Assembly (NCBI GenBank): GCA_020161935.1
Contig: JAIUNI010000001.1
Location: 1,240,001 to 1,304,000 of the forward strand
Origin: Chloroflexota bacterium
GTDB lineage: Bacteria > Chloroflexota > Anaerolineae > Aggregatilineales > Phototrophicaceae
DNA: 64,000 nucleotides
Reading direction: 5' to 3'
Each line of letters starts with the position of its first letter. Positions within the stretch are counted from its first letter, which is position 1. Below, piece by piece: positions 7,476 to 16,202 of this stretch. Under the pieces are notes generated by a model. It made no database searches and had not been told where the DNA came from. It saw only the letters and a program-made list of their open reading frames with translations. A program made the translations under genes and the position numbers.

Positions 7476-9392
7476 CTATTCCGAATTCTGTATTTCAGCC
7501 GTTTCAACACGTTTGAGCATTTTCGTCCGGCCCTTGCCGTTGGCGACCCGGTACTCTTGGCCGTCGTAGAAAATGCGCTCCATTGCCCACACGGCCTCCA
7601 CCAGCTGCCGCGCTTGCTCGCGTGTTACATCTTCCCGTATCGCTTCATGCACCGGCAGCCAACCGATGTTTGCTTTGAGATGTTTGATACTCAGCTCGAC
7701 AATCTTCTCCGGTGTCCACTGCCGGTCAATGATCGTGACCTCCGGCACTGGCAGCGCCGTGGGCAGTGTGAAGGCTTTAGCGGCTTCAATCGCGTGGTAA
7801 ACATCATCATTCGTAATGTGGGGCGTTTGGATTTGAATCACATCCGAACCCATGAGGATCGCCATGCGTCCGAGGATCGGAGCCAAGTCCTTGGCGGCGC
7901 TGGTACCGAGCACCGTCTGCGAGCTGGCCGCGTCGGGCATACGCCCGGTGATCCGCAGCGCCAAGTTCGCTTTAATGGAACCGGGGATGACCTTCACCTC
8001 TGGCCGCTGGGTACAGAACCAGATATGGGTACCGGTGGCGCGGCCCTTTTGCACCAGACTCTCGCAACTGGCGATGATGCGTTTGGTCAGATCGCCGTGA
8101 TTGCCGATAGAGGCCACTTCGTCAAATACGAAAAGAACGCGCGGCATCGCAGACGGCCCAAACTTCATTTGATACTCTTCGATGTTTTTGACCTTAGCGG
8201 CTCTTAGCTCCTCAAACCGTTGGGCCATAATCCCCTCCAGTTGCATCAGAGCGTTAGCAGCGCCCTCTACCGTGTCAATGATGCTTCCATGTAAATGGGG
8301 GATACCGTCGTAAAAGTTAAATTCCAGCCCACCCTTCAAATCGACTAATATCAGTCGGAGGTCATCCGGGCTTTGTTGGCTGATGAGCGTACAGATGCCA
8401 ACATTGATGAGATTGCTTTTACCGGACTTGGTGTAACCAGCGACCAACCAGTGCGGATACTCGCTCAGACTGATCCACCAAATCTGCCTATATAATCCCA
8501 CGCCTAAACAGATCGGCATTTCCCAATGGCTCTTTTTCGGATAGCGGCTCATCACCGATTGGAATTTGACATAGCTCATCAGGCCATCAACCGTATCCAG
8601 CCGATGCACCACGAACCACGCACCGTGTACATTGCTCACGGCCGTCACCTGCCGCTGGCAAGCGTGCGACAATTCGAACAATGTCTTCTCATCGACCATT
8701 TCGCCAACCTTCACACGATCTGGCAACTGTGTCTTCCAGCCACCGAGCAGCGTCCGGTAGCTGCCGGCGATTTTGTAGTAGATCGCGTCTTTGGAATAAT
8801 CAACCGATTCGATCTTGACCTTATCGACGCGCGTCCGGTTGTTGCGGGTGTATTCATGTTTGAAGCCCAAGCGGGTTAAGCGGTCAATAATGATCTGCTT
8901 GTAAATCTTGGCTTCTTCATACATACCCTTCCGATCCTGCTGGTCTTCCTGCCAGCGCTGGATCACCAGCGGCTCATCCGCCAACCGCTGCTCAATCAGG
9001 TAAACGGCCAGCTCCGAGTAATAGAGCTTTTGGATCAACTTCAGTTTGTCGTTAATGGGGTCTAGGACTTCCATCGTCTGATCGTACTGAGCCAGCCAAT
9101 AAGCATCGTCGGGTTTATTGTCTAAGACGATGTTGACCTTATCGACATACTCTTGCAGGATGGCCTGATCGTGTAGGAGCTGCTCCTTATTCTCCAGCAG
9201 TGATCGGTAGTTACCGTCGGCGAGCTGCTGCTGCAACCGGTCACGTTGGGCCAGCAGCCGGTTGTATTCGGTTTTGCTCAGTGGCTCTACCAGTGCCAGC
9301 CGCGCCTCCAGTGCCATATTCTCCGGTGAGATAACCACATGCTCCAGCGGTGCAAGCGGTGGCGGCAGCTTTGCATCAATAAACTCATTCAT
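7476..9392 (-). CDS. FtsK/HerA-type DNA-translocating or assembly ATPase
   Basis: This 638-residue protein has a predicted coiled-coil region at about 30-130, a middle domain at about 159-270 shared with a neighbour, and an FtsK/SpoIIIE ATPase domain. Walker A is AGYTKSGKSN at 318-327, Walker B is RVLFVFDEVASIG, and the later motif is ATGTHIWFCTQRPE. A short C-terminal winged-helix-like part follows. No membrane segment is obvious. Such ATPases pump DNA in conjugation, packaging or filamentous-phage assembly. The gene overlaps the Wzy-like gene by four bases. I cannot tell which of these uses applies. Confidence 0.85.
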   Translation of the reverse strand: MNEFIDAKLPPPLAPLEHVVISPENMALEARLALVEPLSKTEYNRLLAQRDRLQQQLADGNYRSLLENKEQLLHDQAILQEYVDKVNIVLDNKPDDAYWLAQYDQTMEVLDPINDKLKLIQKLYYSELAVYLIEQRLADEPLVIQRWQEDQQDRKGMYEEAKIYKQIIIDRLTRLGFKHEYTRNNRTRVDKVKIESVDYSKDAIYYKIAGSYRTLLGGWKTQLPDRVKVGEMVDEKTLFELSHACQRQVTAVSNVHGAWFVVHRLDTVDGLMSYVKFQSVMSRYPKKSHWEMPICLGVGLYRQIWWISLSEYPHWLVAGYTKSGKSNLINVGICTLISQQSPDDLRLILVDLKGGLEFNFYDGIPHLHGSIIDTVEGAANALMQLEGIMAQRFEELRAAKVKNIEEYQMKFGPSAMPRVLFVFDEVASIGNHGDLTKRIIASCESLVQKGRATGTHIWFCTQRPEVKVIPGSIKANLALRITGRMPDAASSQTVLGTSAAKDLAPILGRMAILMGSDVIQIQTPHITNDDVYHAIEAAKAFTLPTALPVPEVTIIDRQWTPEKIVELSIKHLKANIGWLPVHEAIREDVTREQARQLVEAVWAMERIFYDGQEYRVANGKGRTKMLKRVETAEIQNSE

Positions 9393-10780
9393 GACGAATA
9401 GCTCAACCTCGCAAAATTGGTCAGGGCGTAATCGGAGGGAACGGGATCACTTAGCCGGGCGGCTTGGAGTTTGTATAACCGGTTGTGACTGTCTAAGCGG
9501 ATCGCCAGTTCCATCTGCTCGGCACTCTGGAACCGCAGCGCGTTCTCATAATGAATCTGGGCAGCATCCCAATTGATGAATAGCAAGCCGTAAACCACCA
9601 GACCATAAACCATCAACCGATTGAGGGTGCCAGGTATCCGTCGGTTGAGCCAGCGCTCCTCATAGAGCAAGTAGGCTGCATACAGGCTGATGAGGAATGT
9701 CCAGTTCTGGGCGGGGTAGTTGTCAAACACCTGTTGAGTCAGCACACCGATCAGCGCGGCCAGCACAGCATTCTGCTTGAGCGACCGCTGCCGTCCGATC
9801 AGGATGTAAAGCGCGGTGAGCGCAAACCCCGCACCGGCTGCTAGACCCGGTGCGCCTAACTCGGCTGCCAGCGTGATATAGATATTGTGTGCGCCAGTGA
9901 AGCGATCCTCATTCATGGCTCGCTCATGGTAGGCTTGGGCAAACAGACCGGCACCTACACCGGTGGGATACTCCATCAGCATATCGCCACCTGCCGACCA
10001 CAAGTCCTTTCGCACCACGTCGCCAGCCGTGTGACCGGGTTGTAAGGTCATGAGCAGCAGCACGACAAATGCACCGGTTGCCAGTGCCAAGCTGAGTGTG
10101 AGCTTGAGCAGCATCGACCGGATATAGACAATACCGAATACGGCCAGACCAACGAACAGCGAGAGCAGCGGCCCACGGCTCTGGTTGAGTAGGATCGCCA
10201 CGCCAGCCGCACCAGCAAAGCCCAGCAGCCACCGGCGGTGTTGCGGTTCGCCGGTCACAAGCGCCCAGCCGAGCGCCGGTAGGATCAGCGCGGCTAAGTA
10301 TGCACCGGTGAGATTGATGACACCGAACCAACCGGCGGGCCGTCCACCGCTTATCAGCCAATCAAGGATCGTTGAGGCTGCGAGGAACACGCCGCCCACA
10401 AAGACTGCTTTGAATAAGGTGCTGGCATGACCGCGTTGGAGTGCGTCAATCAAATACAGAAACAGCAGCCAGTTCGTGAACCAGTGCCAACTGTATTCCA
10501 GTGCCATCCGCCGGTCTATCGCATTCAACCCGGATAGTCCGACCGTCACCATCAGCGCGGCCAGTGGCATAAGCATCGGTGTATCTGGCAGCCCGTACTT
10601 CAGCAGCCAGCGCACCAGCACCACTGTCAAAACAATATGGTGAGCGATCCGCACCGGCAGCGCGGCGTGATACAAAATCCAGTTGCCGCCAACCAGACCG
10701 ATGTACAGCGCGAAGTAAAACAGCGCGGGTTGGCAGATCGGCGCGATGTCGAGGTCAATTGAGAATCGTTGTTTGTTCAT
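9389..10780 (-). CDS. Wzy/O-antigen-ligase superfamily membrane protein
   Basis: This 463-residue protein has about eleven hydrophobic helices. The family signature is near residues 205-320, with LLNQSRGPLLSLFVGLAVFG and the periplasmic motif GAGLFAQAYHERAMNED...GAHNIY. Members move sugar chains onto lipid or protein (O-antigen ligases, polymerases, PglL-type O-oligosaccharyltransferases). A TPR-like tail follows. It is translationally linked to both the winged-helix regulator and the FtsK-like gene. The element's other surface proteins are rich in Thr, Ser and Pro, so protein O-glycosylation is an attractive but unproven role. Confidence 0.75.
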   Translation of the reverse strand: MNKQRFSIDLDIAPICQPALFYFALYIGLVGGNWILYHAALPVRIAHHIVLTVVLVRWLLKYGLPDTPMLMPLAALMVTVGLSGLNAIDRRMALEYSWHWFTNWLLFLYLIDALQRGHASTLFKAVFVGGVFLAASTILDWLISGGRPAGWFGVINLTGAYLAALILPALGWALVTGEPQHRRWLLGFAGAAGVAILLNQSRGPLLSLFVGLAVFGIVYIRSMLLKLTLSLALATGAFVVLLLMTLQPGHTAGDVVRKDLWSAGGDMLMEYPTGVGAGLFAQAYHERAMNEDRFTGAHNIYITLAAELGAPGLAAGAGFALTALYILIGRQRSLKQNAVLAALIGVLTQQVFDNYPAQNWTFLISLYAAYLLYEERWLNRRIPGTLNRLMVYGLVVYGLLFINWDAAQIHYENALRFQSAEQMELAIRLDSHNRLYKLQAARLSDPVPSDYALTNFARLSYSS

Positions 10781-11001
10781 TGGACGATCCGATAGCGGTT
10801 CGGTTTCTGATCGCGATTCACCTCAATCCGCCCCAGCGCTTCTAGCCGCTGGATCGCACGGAGAACGGTTAGCTCACAACAGTCCAGTTGATTTGCGATG
10901 GCATCCATGGATAACACTTGGTCTTTGTTTACGGCTGCACTAATCACCTCCAGTACTTCTTTGTCCGTTCGTCGCGTTGTCATGTTTGGCATATGCACCA
11001 T
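10777..11001 (-). CDS. Winged-helix transcription regulator (74 aa)
   Basis: The protein reads as a compact winged helix with recognition region MDAIANQLDCCELTVLRAIQRLE and a wing IEVNRDQKPNRYRIV. I place the start at 11001 because GAGGAGG lies upstream, although a longer frame to 11028 is open. It heads the left-going operon and faces the structural operon, with long palindromes between. It is the likely switch between the two. Confidence 0.7.
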   Translation of the reverse strand: MVHMPNMTTRRTDKEVLEVISAAVNKDQVLSMDAIANQLDCCELTVLRAIQRLEALGRIEVNRDQKPNRYRIVQ

Positions 11002-11031
11002 ATCAACCTCCTCAGGACATCGTATCAATCT

Positions 11032-11088
11032 GTTAGCATAAGAACAATTATTCTAACCGAAAATTCACAACTAGATAACAGGTTGTTA
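11032..11088. promoter_or_regulatory. Two palindromes between divergent operons
   Basis: GTTAG-C-ATAA at 11032-11041 pairs with TTAT-T-CTAAC at 11048-11057, giving a 26-bp interrupted palindrome. TAACA-GGT-TGTTA at 11076-11088 is a second one. Both contain the TTAG/CTAA or TAAC/GTTA core, so the same dimeric protein could bind each. They lie between the winged-helix gene and the first structural gene. Confidence 0.55.
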
Positions 11089-11123
11089 GTATCAAATAGT
11101 TATACGGATGGCATACTGAGGTT

Positions 11124-11867
11124 ATGAAGCGAGTCACCTTGTTTGCCACGTTCTTATTGTTTCTGCTGGGGCTGTCATCAGTCTCGGCTGTTACAGGTTT
11201 GGGGCCGGGCTATTACCAGAACACCGATAGCGCTTTGGTGCATACCGGTACGTGGACAATCGGCACCTCCAACGCGGCTAGTTACGGTGGTTCGTTTGCC
11301 AGCACCAACAGCCTGTCAGCCGTGCTGACGATTTACACACTGCCGACGGCTGGCTCATTCGGGTTGATCTATGCCATGAACAATCTCAGCGGCGCGTTCA
11401 TGATCGAGATCAACGATGCCGGGCTATATGGCCCATTCAATTCTTTCAGTACATCCGTGCGCCTCAATCAATACGTGCAGGTTCCACTCCCGTCAGGAGC
11501 CAATAAGGTTGAGGTCTACAGCGTGAGCAGCAGCTTCTTCTACCACGCTGTTCAACTGCTGGCTGCTGTGCCTGAACCGGTTGTGAACATCACAGCCGCT
11601 TTCTCGTTACCGACGCACACGCCCACACCGACCAACACCCCTACCCTGACCCCGACCGCCGGGCCGTCGCCAACCCGTACGGCGACACCCAGCCCGACCC
11701 CGAACTTTGTGATGCGTTCAACGGCTGTTGTGGCCGGGCAGTCCTATGATGTTGGTTTGCGGCTGGAGGCTGATCTGGCGGATTACGTACAGATCGCTTT
11801 TCAGATCGTGATCGTTGGGCTGCTGATGTCATTCCTATTCATCTATGTGCGCCGGAGAGACACATGA
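11124..11867 (+). CDS. Secreted Thr-Pro-rich protein with C-terminal anchor (247 aa)
   Basis: There is a signal peptide at 1-22 (LFATFLLFLLGLSSVSA). A likely beta-rich domain spans about 25-150, followed by a linker of TPTPT-type repeats at about 155-190. The C-terminal helix IAFQIVIVGLLMSFLFIYV is followed by basic RRR. It is therefore displayed outside the cell and anchored in the membrane. It is the first gene of the right-going structural operon of element A. A spike or attachment role is possible; no family was recognised. Confidence 0.7.
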   Translation: MKRVTLFATFLLFLLGLSSVSAVTGLGPGYYQNTDSALVHTGTWTIGTSNAASYGGSFASTNSLSAVLTIYTLPTAGSFGLIYAMNNLSGAFMIEINDAGLYGPFNSFSTSVRLNQYVQVPLPSGANKVEVYSVSSSFFYHAVQLLAAVPEPVVNITAAFSLPTHTPTPTNTPTLTPTAGPSPTRTATPSPTPNFVMRSTAVVAGQSYDVGLRLEADLADYVQIAFQIVIVGLLMSFLFIYVRRRDT

Positions 11868-11971
11868 TTATTTTCTTTTTCCTGCCGTTGGCGGCAGTCA
11901 TCTTTTTTGTGATGGTCGATCTGGGTGTGCAGATCGGCATGATGGTATTGGATGTGTTGAACAATGCCTGA
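11864..11971 (+). CDS. Very small hydrophobic protein (35 aa)
   Basis: The ATG overlaps the TGA of the preceding gene. The product is almost wholly one hydrophobic helix (FFFLPLAAVIFFVMVDLGVQ). Its stop overlaps the next ATG region by eight bases. The size and character match the minor coat proteins of filamentous phages (such as pVII and pIX), but such short helices are not diagnostic. Confidence 0.55.
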   Translation: MIIFFFLPLAAVIFFVMVDLGVQIGMMVLDVLNNA

Positions 11972-12119
11972 GTTTCTACCGTGGCTGCTGGTCGAAGTAT
12001 TTATGCCAGTCGTGGCGACGGCCAGCGCATTTCTCGTTGTGTTTAATGTGGTGCTCGCACTCTACCGGGCGGGCTACCAGATTACACATACGACGGTGAA
12101 AGGTGAACTAAGTGAATGA
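11964..12119 (+). CDS. Small membrane protein (51 aa)
   Basis: The ATG overlaps the previous gene by eight bases. There is one hydrophobic helix at about residues 5-34 and a short polar tail. It sits between the 35-residue protein and the coat-like gene. A second minor virion component is a reasonable guess from position. Confidence 0.55.
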   Translation: MPEFLPWLLVEVFMPVVATASAFLVVFNVVLALYRAGYQITHTTVKGELSE

Positions 12120-12190
12120 GTGTTCTATCGTGGCTCTAGCCCCCGCTATCCACGTGAAAACAAATCTTAAAAGAAAGGAGGAAAGGAACC

Positions 12191-12370
12191 ATGTCAATTG
12201 ACACGACAGCCATTACCACAGGCGTGACCGATCTCATCAACCAAGCCTTTGAGTTTTTGCCTTTGGGTTTGGCGATCATTGGTATCCCTACGGCGCTGTT
12301 CGTTGGGATTCGTTTCGGTGGGCGCATTGCCCAGATGGTGGCAGGTGCGCTGGGCGGCAGCGGCAAGTAA
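12191..12370 (+). CDS. Coat-like protein (59 aa)
   Basis: A strong AGGAGG site precedes the ATG. The product has an N-terminal part with acidic residues D4, D14 and E21, a hydrophobic middle at about 22-40, and a basic end (R41, R45, K59). This acidic-hydrophobic-basic order is that of filamentous phage major coat proteins such as pVIII and of some pilins. No signal peptide is present. The best ribosome-binding site in the operon plus an immediately following terminator imply very high expression. I infer a major virion or surface subunit. Confidence 0.6.
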   Translation: MSIDTTAITTGVTDLINQAFEFLPLGLAIIGIPTALFVGIRFGGRIAQMVAGALGGSGK

Positions 12371-12402
12371 GACTTTACTTGTCGGAAGTGTGGGAATGAC
12401 CG

Positions 12403-12432
12403 GGGCGCATGTTCAGTGCGCCCTTTGTATTT
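12403..12432 (+). terminator. Terminator just after the coat-like gene
   Basis: GGGCGCA at 12403-12409 pairs with TGCGCCC at 12417-12423, then TTTGTATTT. It falls between the coat-like gene and the large secreted-protein gene, so the upstream small genes would be transcribed more than the downstream ones. The same arrangement sits after gene VIII in Ff phages. Confidence 0.65.
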
Positions 12433-12445
12433 AGAAAGGCTAACC

Positions 12446-15409
12446 ATGAAACGATTGCATTTTGTATTTGTACTGCTGCTGGTGCTGGCAATCGGTATTC
12501 CGGTTAGCCAAGTGCTGGCGGTTGACTGTTCTGCGACCGAGGACTGCTACATCCTGATTGATGAGTCTCATGGTGGATGGGATTTATTCTCAGCAGCCTC
12601 CACATTGCGCTCTGGGCCAACCAATAATGTTGCGGGTTATTCGCCAGAATTCAATTTGGAAGATCGCGACCCGCCTCGCTGGTATTACAATACCGGATCA
12701 AGCTACGGCACTGTTCTGGCGATTAAGCGTGTCTTGCCGGAGCCTTGTGTTTTAGATGGGTACTACATCGCTTCCGCTGGTGGCTATGACAATTACTTCG
12801 CCTTATTTATTCGGCGGGGTGAGACATGGACGAACCTCGTTGATTACTACTCCTATGCTGAACTAGGCAGTGTTGAAAGTGAGTTTGGCGGGGTTATTGG
12901 CGGCGATCCGGTTGACGAGATACAAATTCAATCCTCTTCGGTTGGCGGCACTCAAGTTCGAGCTATTCATATTGAGGCAAGTGATTGTGACGGTGGAGGA
13001 GGCCCAGGCACCGGCTTAACCTTTCCGCTGAGTGGCGTTGACGCTCATGAACAGTGGGGAACCTATGACCTCCAGTACGTGCAGGACAATGATCTTTCAA
13101 TACCTGAAGATGTTGAAATTTCAGAATTCCCCAACACCGTTTATTCGTTCAGCAGCGATCCAGAAGCGAAAGTACATGCGGTCGCTGATGGCACGGTAAT
13201 CAGTGTTACGCCTTATACCGGGTTGGATTGTTCTGGCGCGTTTGTAGTTCTACAAAGTCTCAGGCGCTGTCGGGTCATTATTCCTGAATTCATTACTCAA
13301 GAGACAGGCTCATTTGTTTTCGGTATCGAACTCATCAACATCTCCCTTGTAGTCGTTCAAGACGCTGAAGACGATGACATAACCTATACCTATTGGCTAG
13401 CTGATGCTGTGGTCGGCGTTGGTGACGATATTGTCGCCGGGTGCATTCTTGGCAAAACCATTCAACTTAAAAATCCTACCAACTTTGAGATAACCGGATT
13501 TGATCTTGGTTTCAGCGGCAGCTTGTCAGCAAGTGGTGATGCTGGTGTTAGCATCAACGGTGGCATTAGTGCAGAGTTCCGTTCGCTGCTGGTGGAGGCC
13601 GGTGTCACCACTGTGGTTGCTAAAGTTGAAGGCGAGCCGGTACCGCTCTACCCGCTGCTGACGGAAGAACCAGACTCTTCTAACTGTGCCACTTCAAGCC
13701 TCACCAACTGTATTGTGGATAATCCTGATCTCAAGCCAGATCGTAATGGGATGGTTGTTGGTGACTGGAGTACATCCGGGGCGACCGCGATTGACGGCGG
13801 TGGTGTACATATCCAGAACGGCGGTTCAATTGTTCAGTTCAATATCGCGATCCTGCCAGACGTGAGCTACACCCTGAGCGTGCTCGCACGAGTGACGACC
13901 CCCATTGATTCGTTTTATCCAATCCGGTTGGAAGTTGGCTCGGCCAGCACCACGGTCAACATTACTGAGGGTGACTATCAACTAAAGACGTGGGCGCTGG
14001 GGCCGCGCGAGGTCAGCACGCTGCATCATATCGGTGTGTTCAATCAAACCGATTTCACCTTCAACTCCGAATTCCCGGTTGAGGTGGATATTAAGTACAT
14101 CTGCTTCGCACCGGTGACGGCCAATGTTGCGCCCGGCGCTTGCTACTTTGCCAACCACCAATTCACAGCCGATGGTCAGGGTTGGGTGACTTCCGGTAAC
14201 GTGCAGTTCATACCCGGTCAAGCCGTGCTGGGTGACGCAGCAGTCATTGAGCAATCAATTCCACCTCTACTGCCTCATACCGATGGCCCTGCTACTTACA
14301 CCGTGTCTGCCCTCGTGAGGTTGTCAGCCACCAACCAATTCACCGGGCAGGTTGGTAAAGAGCTTCAGCTCGTTTACAGCTTCCCGGAAACCGAGAGCTA
14401 TGCCGAGCTGGGTTTGATTGATAGCGTGCTGGTAGAGTCTGAAGGGCGCAACACATACGACGGCACCGTGAATGTTGAGCACGTATACAACTTCTCTCAA
14501 GAGTTTGAAATTTCAGTGGCGACAGACGGCCTGTTCTCTTTTGGTGTGCTTATTACCGACCCAGACAATTACATTAGAGGATTAAGGATCGATCAGTTGT
14601 GTATCACGCCCGATACACCTGATGGCTCCTTTCCGGGTCAAGATGGAGGCGGTGGTTTTACACCCCCCTTCATTGAACGCTGCGGGGTAATCCCCACACC
14701 CACCGACAACAACATCAGTTCGTGGACATACTTCCACTGGAAAAATCTGGAGCGCTTTTTCGATTGCACCCTGATGATCCAGATCAATAAGATGGCCGCG
14801 ACAATCGACACCGCATGGAAAACCGTGCGCTTGTTTTTAAGGTGGTGCGTGGTGCTGGTTAACCGTGTAGGCGATTGGTTCACCAGTTTTGTCTGGTGGC
14901 TCGGTGGTCACTTCCGCAACATCGCCGTCGGTCGGGTGACGACGGTTTATGAAAGCGGCGGTGGGACGTGCAGCGATTTCTTCTGTGTGCTCGACAGTCT
15001 GATCAACGGCATTCTCACGCCGGTGAACAACATCGTCAACACGCTGCTGGGTATCCTGACCACCACCGTCAATCTGGTGCTGACCATCCTCACCGGTGTC
15101 ATTGGTTTGGGGTTGGCGTTCCTTGGCCGGCTCATTACGTTGTTTGGGGAGGTGACCGGGTTGTTCACCGGGTTGATCGGAGCCTACTCCAACGCCACGC
15201 CGGCTACCATCGAAGGGCTGCCGATGTGTGGCATTGATCCATCCTCCAGCCCGTTCTGCCGCGCCACCCACACGTTGGACAATACGATCTTCGCCGGCCG
15301 CTGGGCTGTGCTGTTTGTGCTGATGATCGGCGTGTTCAGCATTCATCTCATCATCTGGGTGATCGGCGAATTCAAACAAACTATTCTCATCACAGGGAGC
15401 AGCTCATGA
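12446..15409 (+). CDS. Large secreted, C-terminally anchored protein (987 aa)
   Basis: I place the start at 12446, where AGAAAGG precedes the ATG and a signal peptide begins (residues 1-25, ending SQVLA). The ectodomain holds a region with VHAVADGTVISV, which recalls the core of M23-type folds without clear catalytic histidines. Two similar beta-sandwich-like repeats follow at about 420-560 and 570-740. Several hydrophobic helices lie at about 800-985 (for example VNTLLGILTTTVNLVLTIL and the final WAVLFVLMIGVFSIHLIIWV). It resembles in plan an adsorption protein with a membrane end. No family is assigned. Confidence 0.65.
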   Translation: MKRLHFVFVLLLVLAIGIPVSQVLAVDCSATEDCYILIDESHGGWDLFSAASTLRSGPTNNVAGYSPEFNLEDRDPPRWYYNTGSSYGTVLAIKRVLPEPCVLDGYYIASAGGYDNYFALFIRRGETWTNLVDYYSYAELGSVESEFGGVIGGDPVDEIQIQSSSVGGTQVRAIHIEASDCDGGGGPGTGLTFPLSGVDAHEQWGTYDLQYVQDNDLSIPEDVEISEFPNTVYSFSSDPEAKVHAVADGTVISVTPYTGLDCSGAFVVLQSLRRCRVIIPEFITQETGSFVFGIELINISLVVVQDAEDDDITYTYWLADAVVGVGDDIVAGCILGKTIQLKNPTNFEITGFDLGFSGSLSASGDAGVSINGGISAEFRSLLVEAGVTTVVAKVEGEPVPLYPLLTEEPDSSNCATSSLTNCIVDNPDLKPDRNGMVVGDWSTSGATAIDGGGVHIQNGGSIVQFNIAILPDVSYTLSVLARVTTPIDSFYPIRLEVGSASTTVNITEGDYQLKTWALGPREVSTLHHIGVFNQTDFTFNSEFPVEVDIKYICFAPVTANVAPGACYFANHQFTADGQGWVTSGNVQFIPGQAVLGDAAVIEQSIPPLLPHTDGPATYTVSALVRLSATNQFTGQVGKELQLVYSFPETESYAELGLIDSVLVESEGRNTYDGTVNVEHVYNFSQEFEISVATDGLFSFGVLITDPDNYIRGLRIDQLCITPDTPDGSFPGQDGGGGFTPPFIERCGVIPTPTDNNISSWTYFHWKNLERFFDCTLMIQINKMAATIDTAWKTVRLFLRWCVVLVNRVGDWFTSFVWWLGGHFRNIAVGRVTTVYESGGGTCSDFFCVLDSLINGILTPVNNIVNTLLGILTTTVNLVLTILTGVIGLGLAFLGRLITLFGEVTGLFTGLIGAYSNATPATIEGLPMCGIDPSSSPFCRATHTLDNTIFAGRWAVLFVLMIGVFSIHLIIWVIGEFKQTILITGSSS

Positions 15410-15978
15410 AACGTCTACTCGCTGCTGCCCTGCTCGCCGCGCTGGCCACCACCACAATGGTGGCCAGCGCCCAGAATGATTGCGGCGATGGTCTGCCCTG
15501 TGGAAAGATTCCGTGGGACTTACCACCGCTTGCTCCTCTGCCCTCGCCAACACCGATGCCGACGGTGGCCGTCACACTGGTGGCACCGACACAGACACCG
15601 GGCGGCCCCACCGCCACGCCGATCCCCCCAACCGCTGGGGGTTTTGACATTGACGTGAGCGGCATCAGCGACCAGTTCGGCACGCTCGAATCACTGGCCG
15701 GTGCAACCACGATCCCGGTGATGGTCAGCGGTACACCCGTATCAACCACCGACCAGCTCGACACCCTCACCGAAAACACTGAGACATTTTTCAGCTATGT
15801 GCGTGGGGTGACTTCAATTGATCTGGGCGGCCTCAATTCCATTTTCGGATTTGTGACCGTCGCATTCCTGACCGTGCTCACCGTCAAGGTGGTGACGCTG
15901 CTGCTGCCGGTGCTCACTGCCCTCTTCGGTTTGGGGCGCAAGGTCATCAGTGTTGTTTTAGACTTCTTACCGTTGTGA
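15406..15978 (+). CDS. Secreted Pro-Thr-rich protein with C-terminal helices (190 aa)
   Basis: There is a signal peptide at 1-23, a Pro/Thr-rich stretch at about 40-75, then a small domain and hydrophobic helices from about 140 to the end. The ATG overlaps the TGA of the large gene. The plan repeats that of the first operon gene. It is a surface protein of element A, and the virion component idea is by context. Confidence 0.65.
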   Translation: MKRLLAAALLAALATTTMVASAQNDCGDGLPCGKIPWDLPPLAPLPSPTPMPTVAVTLVAPTQTPGGPTATPIPPTAGGFDIDVSGISDQFGTLESLAGATTIPVMVSGTPVSTTDQLDTLTENTETFFSYVRGVTSIDLGGLNSIFGFVTVAFLTVLTVKVVTLLLPVLTALFGLGRKVISVVLDFLPL

Positions 15979-15986
15979 GGTGAACC

Positions 15987-16202
15987 ATGTGGCCCACGCC
16001 TACACCTATTCCGATTGGCACACCCTCATTCAATGTGCCGATTGATCCTGAGCAAGTTTCCGGCCAGTTTCTTGACAACATCATTCAAGGCTGGAACACA
16101 TTCGACAGCTTGCCGATCTCCACCATCTTTTTCATTGTGCTGCTGCTGCTGATCGTGTTCGTCGGACTGTGGAGCATTAAGGCCCATCTGGAGAAGCTCT
16201 AA
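15987..16202 (+). CDS. Single-pass membrane protein (71 aa)
   Basis: It has a Pro/Thr-rich N-terminus, one helix (ISTIFFIVLLLLIVFVGLW) and a short basic tail. AGGTG lies just before the ATG. The stop and the next ATG overlap as TAATG. No family is recognised. Confidence 0.6.
   Translation: MWPTPTPIPIGTPSFNVPIDPEQVSGQFLDNIIQGWNTFDSLPISTIFFIVLLLLIVFVGLWSIKAHLEKL

Noticed and set aside
7476..9392. Zot-type assembly protein
   Set aside because: The ATPase belongs to the same wide superfamily, but it is longer and lacks the C-terminal membrane helix of Zot/pI, so I call it only FtsK/HerA-type.
14837..15379. 180-residue minus-strand ORF
   Set aside because: It is a shadow of the membrane part of the 987-residue gene, rich in His and Gln from reversed hydrophobic codons.
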